Source: Glandiceps talaboti
Taxonomy: Eukaryota; Hemichordata; Enteropneusta; Spengelidae
Length of the DNA stretch: 64,000 nt
Direction of reading: 5' to 3'
Assembly: GCF_964340395.1 (NCBI RefSeq)
Contig: NC_135552.1
Span: 24,339,181-24,403,180 of the forward strand
Shown one piece after another: positions 14,440 to 26,200 of this stretch. The position numbers and the translations under genes were made by a program. Positions within the stretch are counted from its first letter, which is position 1. The number at the start of each line of letters is the position of its first letter. Below the pieces are notes generated by a model, which was not told where the DNA came from, did not search any database, and saw only the letters and a list, made by a program, of their open reading frames with translations.

Positions 14440-17172
14440 ATGTATGTATGTATGTGTGTGTGTATGTGTGTATGTGTGTATGTTTGTATGTATGTATGTA
14501 TGTATGTATGTATGTATGTATGTATGCATGCCTGCCTGCCTGCCTGCCTGCCCGCGCGTGCGTGCATGCCTGTGTGCGTATGTGTGTCATAGTGTTAGAC
14601 CAGATAGGTACGTACATGTGCTTGTGTGTATGTACACGAAATTAAGATACCTTGAATAAATCAATATCAGTCCGTAATTGTGTTGCAAGTGTTTAATTAT
14701 AAAGTACAAACCTACCTACAAAAATCAAAGTATCTAACAACCAGTCAAATGGGCCTTTACTTATAAACAAGTGAAGTGATGATAAGTTAAACAATTTTGA
14801 ATTCACAGGGACAACAGGAGCTGGTGGAATAATTGGTATAGGTGGTGTTGCAGGAGAAACAACACCCGAGTCAGACATTCTAGCAGAGCAGCTTGTTAAG
14901 ACCTTGCAGAATTCTCTTGTTGACCCAGGTGAAATGGTCACTGTGAACTGTAATAACTGTACATGTGAAGCAGGTCATTTAGAATGCACTGAAAAAGAAT
15001 GCAAGGGTATGTAATAAGGTCAGGGGTTTATTTCTTGTGCTGCCTGGCAAAGTATATGAAGCATGTTTATAGATAGTATGACGTCTCTACTCAGGAAGAC
15101 AAGACTGTGCAGTTTGATTAGACAATTACGAATTATACACATTTGAATCGTACAGCTAAAGAGAGAGAGGCAAAAATAAACTTTCTTGACATCATATTTG
15201 TTGTTTTGAGGAAGATGACGTCAGTAAGTATTGTCCACGGTGAAATATTGTTTCATTCAATGTCCATCCTAATGAGGTATCCAGTATTTATGTAATAGGA
15301 AACTTGCAAAATCCGCCAACTTGAATTGTACTCTCCGCTGCTTTATAGGAAATGTATCGTTCCATTGATAAACATGAAGAAATAAATTACTGTTTTAGAC
15401 AGTTCGTCACATGTTTTGTAGCGACATCTAACTTAAACCTGGTTTATACCAAGACATTTGCAAGACTGATATCCTTCTGGTCACCTTGAATTGTGTAGTA
15501 TCCCAAGTACAGATAATTTCGTAGGTCTTATCATCTTACCATCCTCAATTTGGATGACAAATAAGTCAGTGCTTCTATAGGAAATAAAAGCAATATAAAA
15601 GAAATGCTAATTTGCACGATAGTCTAATCCCCTTCATCATAGCAATATACGTGTTTTCAGCAAATCTCCTAGATTGGCACCAGTCCCTAGGGAGTTTTTT
15701 GTTTTTCTATCATAATCTTCAAGTGTTTTTAATTTGCTATTCATTTCAAATTTTGTGAAGAAAAATGTGGTTAACTTTTATATTTTTCCCAGTTACTAGT
15801 AGTCTTCCATGGGATTGGCTATTGGCTTAGTGTTCACCAAGGACTGGTCGCAGTCGCGCATCCAGGTCGCTATTTCACACAAAAGAACACAAGTGTGTCA
15901 AAACATTTCTTATTCAAACAAAGAGTGGAACAAGCCCAGAGATTTGAGCAACTCTATAAATCTCCTTTTATTTCCATGCTTATGAAACCATATGTTCAGA
16001 TAGTGTCAGGATAATAATTTTGTTGGAGGGTTGTGAATGTTCCTTTTGTTTACCTATCTTTTCAGTTGATGGCAACTGGGCTGGTTGGTCTCCATGGGCA
16101 GAATGTAGCGTAAGCTGTGGAGGTGCCATGCAGATTCGTCGACGCCTATGTGCCGATCCAGCGCCTTCAAGTGGTGGAAAACCCTGCCCTGGACGTGATA
16201 TTGACCAAAGAGTTTGTAGGGAAGAACCTTGTCCAAGTAAGTATAACTGTAGTATCATTATAATAAAAACAGAAAGAGAAACTGTTATTGATGTCATGAC
16301 GAGTTAAAATGAATATCATGAGAAAGATATAGTCACTGAACCTTTCTGGTATTGCATACGTTGTTGCGATGGAAACCACGTGGCTATGTAAACTTGCGAT
16401 CTTCAATATATAGACATACTCAGGTCAGGTTTATTAAGAACCTTGTTAGAGCTTTTTCAATGGAAAGCCAGTAATTTGTTGAAAATTGAAACCATACGCA
16501 AAAGTAAAAATCTTAATAACAATTATTTTGGATGACAATTTGTTACAACCATTTCGCAGGTCCTCTCCCTACTCCTATTTATAAGAAATGTATCGCAGAC
16601 ATGTCAGTGCTTGAAGAGATTTCAGACGTCTTGGGTCAAGATGCAGATACTGTAACCATTGATGGCCAAATCGGTGAGCTGGATGATGGAACTCCATTTT
16701 TCCCCGGAGATGTTCTGGACTCAGACCATGTTTTACAACTACGATGTGGAAACTGGTAGGTAATTTCAGATGGCGTAGACTTGTAGCTCATAGCCACAGC
16801 ATATGATTGTTTTCACAATTACATACATCATTGTTGCGATATGTTAGGATGTATTTTTTGAAATTGATGGGTTATTTCAGATCTGATTCTACAATTGTGT
16901 CTCACGTTCACAACACGTGGAAAATATTTTGTTTTCGACAGAATGAGATACATCATTACTGTAATATTATTGTGTTTCATGAATACATTTTGTGAGGTAA
17001 TTCATACCAAAAAAATAGAACATTATAAGTACATTACAAAAGACGACTTTATGTATTTTTAACCAAATGAATATCTTATCGCTGATACATTTATTCATTT
17101 ATTTTAGTACTTGCGAGGATGGAAACCTTAACTGTAAAGAGAAGGAGTGTGAAGGTAAGCAGAACATGCATG

Positions 17173-17208
<36 letters not shown>

Positions 17209-20200
17209 TGTATGTATGTATGTATGTAGAAATGCATAAGGAATGAGTGAGACAGTCCGAATTAATAGATGCAATCCGATGTTTCGAATAAAAATTCTTT
17301 ATCAAGGCACGATATAATAGGTTAACACCTGGCTATATCTGAATGTTATGGAATAGAGCGATACCCGCGCGAGATTAACATCTCATTCGATTCTATGTGA
17401 GTAGAGAAGGTTTGCAAATCCAACAAGGTGAAATATGGCTCAACGAATTCCTTCGCCCCTTGTAATTACCGAAGGCTACCCAACTGCCGCTATCAAACTG
17501 TATTGTACCATTTAAAGTGTAAAATGATTTTGACTGGACATTTCTCGTAGCCCTACCAACAAGTTTGCCAAAGTGTGTCGCCGATATGTCGATCATCCGT
17601 AATATCAACAAAGTAGCTGATAAAGAGTCTAAAGTTGGAAAACCGAAAGAGGGTGAGCCAATGGGATACCTAGAGGATGGCAAACCAGTTTATCCTGGCG
17701 ATGAATTACTTCAGGATGACATACTTCTTCTAGAATGTGGAAATTGGTGAGTCAATGCTTATTGTAAATTTGCTGATCGAAACGGGATCTGGTGTCTGAA
17801 TAACACCAGATATGTCAAAAGTTAGAACACACTACATTATGAAGAATATGATAACACTGGTGATTTAATGAAGTATGCAAATGACATCAGATCATGTAAG
17901 CTTGAGTACTTGAAAGACATACCAGGATTCATTTATATCATAACGTATCTTCAACTTACAGCACGTGTGATGATGGTAATGTACACTGTACCCCTGGGTC
18001 ATGTAAATGTAAGTTTGAAGAATTATTTTTATTGTACCCATTTCATTTCAAGTTCTAATGTTAAGCTGTATTTATCCTTTGCTTATGCGATTCCATGATG
18101 TCTTCGATTTCAAAAGAATGCCATTAAACCAATGTCATTATTCATGTATTGTTTTCATTACGGTGTGCAGTCTACATATTTTAAAGTGACAAGTTCAAAA
18201 CCCCCAAACTTGGCAGTGGTACTTTCCTACCTACTTCACTTAATAATTTTACAGTGGGAGAATGGTCATCCTGGACACCTTGGTCACTGTGTGAAGTTAC
18301 ATGCGGTGAAGGCTTTGTTACACGTAAAAGAAAGTGCAGAAAGGAAGGAGGTCGTAAGCGTGACAAGTGTCCTGGTAAGGGAAAGGAAAGAGAGCAGTGT
18401 GACATTCCTGAATGCCCAGGTATGTTCTCATTTGATAATATCGTCATGAGAAAGTATTCTTATGAATGTAGACATTTACTATGCATTTTACACTTGTAAT
18501 GTAGTTCATATGAATTAGCTGTTGAATTGCTGAATTGCGAACAAACTTACTTCCGAAATCTTGTTTTGTTACTTTCCAGAAGCCACAGCTCCAATTCTTC
18601 CTGAAATTGCCGCAGCGGAACCAGGTAAATTGAATTAAAGATGATTGCCTTAAGTATGAATGTGTATATAAAAAAATGCAACTACGTGAAAGTTTGTATA
18701 AAACCAGTGTTTGCGACGATTAGTGGCTTTTTGCACGATGCTTTTGCAATACCGTCATAAATGTGCCATGTTTGGAAAAATAGCAGTCGCTTCAATTCAT
18801 GTACAGTGCACATTCTCGTTACCTATAAAAACAGAGCATAGGGTCAATTGTGATAGAATTAAGATCGACAGACAGACGGACACAAAGGTTGAACAATGGA
18901 AAGATAGACTGATTATGAAATAGCAAAGCGATTCAAATACTAGGATAGATATATGATAAAATATACATTGCAATGATTTACAAAGTATATTTTCAGAAAA
19001 CTATACTTATGTTATTGCTAAAATTTAAGTATCGGTTTCCCAATTAAAGTGCCAGTTAAGGAATGTGTTGCGGATATGGCCAGTATTGAATTAGTGTTGG
19101 ATAAGGCCGATGAAGACCCAAATGTAGAGAAACCAGGTGACGGTGACCCAATCGGTGTGTTAGATAATGGGGCACCATTTAAACTGGGCGATACGCTGAC
19201 TGGTGATCTGGTGCTACATCTACAGTGTGGAGAGTGGCAAGTATACTTTGACCATCCTCACTCTGGGTACTGAAAAAGTGTATCTAAGCTTTAGTCCGTA
19301 TGACTGGAAAGAAAACCACCTCTTTTATTTTGTTCTAGATGATATATGATATATTTTATGTGTAGGTAGTCGTGGTAAGTGGAAGAGTAGATATGATGAA
19401 AAATGATTATGACCTAATGGTCCTGTAATTTGTAGACACATACGAATAAAGATTAACTTGGAGATGAATTTATGCACTATGAAAGAGGTTTTGTTTGATA
19501 TGTTATGTCGTCCGTAGTTTAATATTGGTTGTTGTCACGTTTTCAGTCATTGTGAAGAAGACAAGATGGAATGTGAAGAAAAGGAATGTGAAAGTAAGTA
19601 AAGCTATACTTTCAACATGCCAGTTCAGAAATAGTTGTATTGTCGTTGTTAATGAAAAGTTGCCAAAAGGAATAGCCACTCCAACTTATATGTAACTAGT
19701 GACCTGAATGTAAATTGTTATGCAACATATCATTTTTGTAGATTGAAGCGATGTGGTCAAAATCATGTTTTAGATATAGTGAAATCTTTGAGTGACTGAA
19801 AGTTGTGATAATTTTGTTTACACATCATTATACAGCTTTCATAACCATATAACACTATTTTGACTTGAAAATAATGTAAGATCAGTAAATCAATTGCAGA
19901 AAATATTCCTTACTGCTATGTCACCTTAGTAATTTAATTTGGATTTGGTTACAGCACTGCCAACGACCGTGCCAGTTAAGGAATGTGTTGCGGATATGGC
20001 CAGTATTGAATTAGTGTTGGATAAGGCCGATGAAGACCCAAATGTAGAGAAACCAGGTGACGGTGATCCAATCGGTGTGTTAGATAATGGGGCACCATTT
20101 AAACTGGGCGATACGCTGACTGGTGATCTGGTGCTACATCTACAGTGTGGAGAGTGGCAAGTATACTTTGACCATCCTCACTCTGGGTACTGAAAAAGTG

Positions 20201-23200
20201 TATCTAAGCTTTAGTCCGTATGACTGGAAAGAAAGCCACCTCTTTTATTTTGTTCTAGATGATATATGATATATTTTATGTGTAGGTAGTCGTGGTAAGT
20301 GGAAGAGTAGATATGGTAAAAAATGATTATGACCTAATGGTCCTGTAATTTGTAGACACATACGAATAAAGATTAACTTGGAGAAAGAGGTTTTGTTTGA
20401 TATGTTAAGTCGTACGTAGTTTAAAAGTGGTTGTTGTCACGTTTTCAGCCATTGTGAAGAAGACAAGATGGAATGTGAAGAAAAGGAATGTGAAAGTAAG
20501 TTTAGCTATATTTTCAATAGGCCAGTTCAGAAATAGTCGTGTTTGTCGTATTGATAAAAAAGTTGCAAAAAGGAATAGAAGTAGGACTATGTATCTAGGA
20601 CTTCACTGTAAATTATTGTGTAAAATTAATTACTGTTTCTAAATTATGACCCTTCCACCATTTGTAACATATGACCCAACTAATTTTCTTGCCCCTTGTA
20701 ATTACCAAAGGCTACCTAACTGCCGCTATCAAACTGTATTGTACCATTTAAAGTGTAAAATGATTTTGACTGGACATTTCTCGTAGCCCTACCAACAAGT
20801 TTGCCAAAGTGTGTCGCCGATATGTCGATCATCCGTAATATCAACAAACTAGCTGATAAAGAGTCTAAAGTTGGAAAACCGAAAAAGGGTGAGCCAATCG
20901 GTTACCTAGAGGATGGCGAAGCAGTTTATCCTGGCGATGAGTTACTTCAGGATGACGTACTTCTTCTAGAATGTGGAAATTGGTGAGTCAATGATTATTG
21001 TAAATTTGCTGATCCAAACGGGATCTGGCGTCCGAATAACACCAGATATGTCAAAAGTTAGAACACACTACATTATGAAGAATATGATAACACTGGTGAT
21101 TTAATGTAGTGTACAAATGAGATATCAGATCATGTTAGCTTCAGTACTTAAAAGACATACAAGATTTATTAATATCATAACATATCTTCAACTTACAGCA
21201 CGTGTGATGATGGTAATGTACACTGTACCCCTGGGTCATGTAAATGTAAGTTTGAAGAATTATATTTGTTGCACCCATTTCATTTCAAGTTCGAAAGTTA
21301 AGCTGTATTTACTCTTTGCTTATGCGAATCCTTGATGTCTTCGATTTTATTAAATTATTGATAAAATATTACGAAAACAAAACCATTATTTATTTATTTA
21401 TTTATTTTAACAAGGTGTGAAGACTACATGTTAAACTGGTAAATAGTCTGTATTCAGACCCAGATATATGTTGCATTCCTGAAACATTGGTTGATTTATT
21501 ACTAATTATGTTCACATATATATAACGTGCGATTTACTAATCAGTATGTACAGTGCACATTCTCGTTACCTATAAAAACAGAGCATAGGGTCAATTGTGA
21601 TAGAATTAAGATCGACAGACAGACGGACACAAAGGTTGAACAATGGAAAGATAGACTGATTATGAAATAGCAAAGCGATTCAAATACTAGGATAGATATA
21701 TGATAAAATATACATTGCAATGATTTACAAAGTATATTTTCAGAAAACTATACTTATGTTATTGCTAAAATTTAAGTATCGGTTTCCCAATTAAAGTGCC
21801 AGTTAAGGAATGTGTTGCGGATATGGCCAGTATTGAATTAGTGTTGGATAAGGCCGATGAAGACCCAAATGTAGAGAAACCAGGTGACGGTGACCCAATC
21901 GGTGTGTTAGATAATGGGGCACCATTTAAACTGGGCGATACGCTGACTGGTGATCTGGTGCTACATCTGCAGTGTGGAGAGTGGCAAGTATACTTTGAAC
22001 ATCCTCACTCTGGATACTGAAAAAGTGTATCTAAGTTTTAGTCCGTATGACTGGAAAGAAAACCACCTCTTTTATTTTGTTCTAGATGATATATGATATA
22101 TTTTATGTGTAGGTAGTCGTGGTAAGTGGAAGAGTAGATATGATGAAAAATGATTATGACCTAATGGTCCTGTAATTTGTAGACACATACGAATAAAGAT
22201 TAACTTGGAGATGATTTTATGTACTATGAAAGAGGTTTTGTTTGATATGTTATGTCGTCCGTAGTTTAATATTGGTTGTTGTCACGTTTTCAGTCATTGT
22301 GAAGAAGACAAGATGGAATGTGAAGAAAAGGAATGTGAAAGTAAGTAAAGCTATACTTTCAACATGCCAGTTCAGAAATAGTTGTATTGTCGTTGTTAAT
22401 GAAAAGTTGCCAAAAGGAATAGCCACTCCAACTTATATGTAACTAGTGACCTGAATGTAAATTGTTATGCAACATATCATTTTTGTAGATTGAAGCGATG
22501 TGGTCAAAATCATGTTTTAGATATAGTGAAATCTTTGAGTGACTGAAAGTTGTGATAATTTTGTTTACACATCATTGTACAGCTTTCATAACCATATAAC
22601 ACTATTTTGACTTGAAAATAATGTAAGATCAGTAAATCAATTGCAGAAAATATTCCTTACTGCTATGTCACCTTAGTAATTTAATTTGGATTTGGTTACA
22701 GCACTGCCAACGACCGTGCCAGTTAAGGAATGTGTTGCGGATATGGCCAGTATTGAATTAGTGTTGGATAAGGCCGATGAAGACCCAAATGTAGAGAAAC
22801 CAGGTGACGGTGATCCAATCGGTGTGTTAGATAATGGGGCACCATTTAAACTGGGCGATACGCTGACTGGTGATCTGGTGCTACATCTACAGTGTGGAGA
22901 GTGGCAAGTATACTTTGACCATCCTCACTCTGGGTACTGAAAAAGTGTATCTAAGCTTTAGTCCGTATGACTGGAAAGAAAGCCACCTCTTTTATTTTGT
23001 TCTAGATGATATATGATATATTTTATGTGTAGGAAGTCGTGGTAAGTGGAAGAGTAGATATGGTAAAAAATGATTATGACCTAATGGTCCTGTAATTTGT
23101 AGACACATACGAATAAAGATTAACTTGGAGAAAGAGGTTTTGTTTGATATGTTAAGTCGTACGTAGTTTAAAATTGGTTGTTGTCACGTTTTCAGCCATT

Positions 23201-26200
23201 GTGAAGAAGACAAGATGGAATGTGAAGAAAAGGAATGTGAAAGTAAGTTTAGCTATATTTTCAATAGGCCAGTTCAGAAATAGTCGTGTTTGTCGTATTG
23301 ATAAAAAAGTTGCAAAAAGGAATAGAAGTAGGACTATGTATCTAGGACTTCACTGTAAATTATTGTGTAAAATTAATTACTGTTTCTAAATTATGACCCT
23401 TCCCACCATTTGTAACATATGACCCAACTAATTTTCTTGCCCCTTGTAATTACCAAAGGCTACCTAACTGCCGCTATCAAACTGTATTGTACCATTTAAA
23501 GTGTAAAATGATTTTGACTGGACATTTCTCGTAGCCCTACCAACAAGTTTGCCAAAGTGTGTCGCCGATATGTCGATCATCCGTAATATCAACAAACTAG
23601 CTGATAAAGAGTCTAAGGTTGGAAAACCGAAAAAGGGTGAGCCAATCGGTTACCTAGAGGATGGCGAAGCAGTTTATCCTGGCGATGAGTTACTTCAGGA
23701 TGACGTACTTCTTCTAGAATGTGGAAATTGGTGAGTCAATGATTATTGTAAATTTGCTGATCCAAACGGGATCTGGTGTCCGAATAACACCAGATATGTC
23801 AAAAGTTAGAACACACTACATTATGAAGAATATGATAACACTGGTGATTTAATATAATGTAGTGTACAAATGAGATATCAGACCATGTTAGCTTCAGTAC
23901 TTAAAAGACATACAAGATTTATGAATATCATAACATATCTTCAACTTACAGCACGTGTGATGATGGTAATGTACACTGTACCCCTGGGTCATGTAAATGT
24001 AAGTTTGAAGAATTATTTTTGTTGCACCCATTTCATTTCAAGTTCGAAAGTTAAGCTGTATTTACTCTTTGCTTATGCGATTCCTTAATGTCTTCGATTT
24101 TATTAAATTATTGATAAAATATTACGAAAACAAAACCATTATTTATTTATTTATTTATTTTAACAAGGTGTGAAGACTACATGTTAAACTGGTAAATAGT
24201 CTGTATTCAGACCCAGATATATGTTGCATTCCTGAAACATTGATTGATTTATTACTAATTATGTTCACATATATATAACGTGCGATTTACTAATCAGCAT
24301 GTACAGTGCACATTCTCGTTACCTATAAAAACAGAGCATAGGGTCAATTGTGATAGAATTAAGATCGACAGACAGACGGACACAAAGGTTGAACAATGGA
24401 AAGATAGACTGATTATGAAATAGCAAAGCGATTCAAATACTAGGATAGATATATGATAAAATATACATTGCAATGATTTACAAAGTATATTTTCAGAAAA
24501 CTATACTTATGTTATTGCTAAAATTTAAGTATCGGTTTCCCAATTAAAGTGCCAGTTAAGGAATGTGTTGCGGATATGGCCAGTATTGAATTAGTGTTGG
24601 ATAAGGCCGATGAAGACCCAAATGTAGAGAAACCAGGTGACGGTGACCCAATCGGTGTGTTAGATAATGGGGCACCATTTAAACTGGGCGATACGCTGAC
24701 TGGTGATCTGGTGCTACATCTGCAGTGTGGAGAGTGGCAAGTATACTTTGAACATCCTCACTCTGGATACTGAAAAAGTGTATCTAAGTTTTAGTCCGTA
24801 TGACTGGAAAGAAAACCACCTCTTTTATTTTGTTCTAGATGATATATGATATATTTTATGTGTAGGTAGTCGTGGTAAGTGGAAGAGTAGATATGATGAA
24901 AAATGATTATGACCTAATGGTCCTGTAATTTGTAGACACATACGAATAAAGATTAACTTGGAGATGATTTTATGTACTATGAAAGAGGTTTTGTTTGATA
25001 TGTTATGTCGTCCGTAGTTTAATATTGATTGTTGTCACGTTTTCAGTCATTGTGAAGAAGACAAGATGGAATGTGAAGAAAAGGAATGTGAAAGTAAGTA
25101 AAGCTATACTTTCAACATGCCAGTTCAGAAATAGTTGTATTGTCGTTGTTAATGAAAAGTTGCCAAAAGGAATAGCCACTCCAACTTATATGTAACTAGT
25201 GACCTGAATGTAAATTGTTATGCAACATATCATTTTTGTAGATTGAAGCGATGTGGTCAAAATCATGTTTTAGATATAGTGAAATCTTTGAGTGACTGAA
25301 AGTTGTGATAATTTTGTTTACACATCATTATACAGCTTTCATAACCATATAACACTATTTTGACTTGAAAATAATGTAAGATCAGTAAATCAATTGCAGA
25401 AAATATTCCTTACTGCTATGTCACCTTAGTAATTTAATTTGGATTTGGTTACAGCACTGCCAACGACCGTGCCAGTTAAGGAATGTGTTGCGGATATGGC
25501 CAGTATTGAATTAGTGTTGGATAAGGCCGATGAAGACCCAAATGTAGAGAAACCAGGTGACGGTGATCCAATCGGTGTGTTAGATAATGGGGCACCATTT
25601 AAACTGGGCGATACGCTGACTGGTGATCTGGTGCTACATCTACAGTGTGGAGAGTGGCAAGTATACTTTGACCATCCTCACTCTGGGTACTGAAAAAGTG
25701 TATCTAAGCTTTAGTCCGTATGACTGGAAAGAAAGCCACCTCTTTTATTTTGTTCTAGATGATATATGATATATTTTATGTGTAGGTAGTCGTGGTAAGT
25801 GGAAGAGTAGATATGGTAAAAAATGATTATGACCTAATGGTCCTGTAATTTGTAGACACATACGAATAAAGATTAACTTGGAGAAAGAGGTTTTGTTTGA
25901 TATGTTAAGTCGTACGTAGTTTAAAATTGGTTGTTGTCACGTTTTCAGCCATTGTGAAGAAGACAAGATGGAATGTGAAGAAAAGGAATGTGAAAGTAAG
26001 TTTAGCTATATTTTCAATAGGCCAGTTCAGAAATAGTCGTGTTTGTCGTATTGATAAAAAAGTTGCAAAAAGGAATAGAAGTAGGACTATGTATCTAGGA
26101 CTTCACTGTAAATTATTGTGTAAAATTAATTACTGTTTCTAAATTATGACCCTTCCCACCATTTGTAACATATGACCCAACTAATTTTCTTGCCCCTTGT

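Noticed and set aside
14147-14659. Long open frames on both strands over the TG/TATG microsatellite
   Set aside because: Pure low-complexity translation (Cys-Val-Tyr-Met or His-Thr-Ile-Tyr repeats) with no start context or domain.
271-18624. Hemicentin, ADAMTS or kielin/chordin-like identity
   Set aside because: No Ig, VWA, metalloprotease or long series of standard VWC domains is visible; LDLa with TSP1 and TIL fits SCO-spondin-like proteins better.
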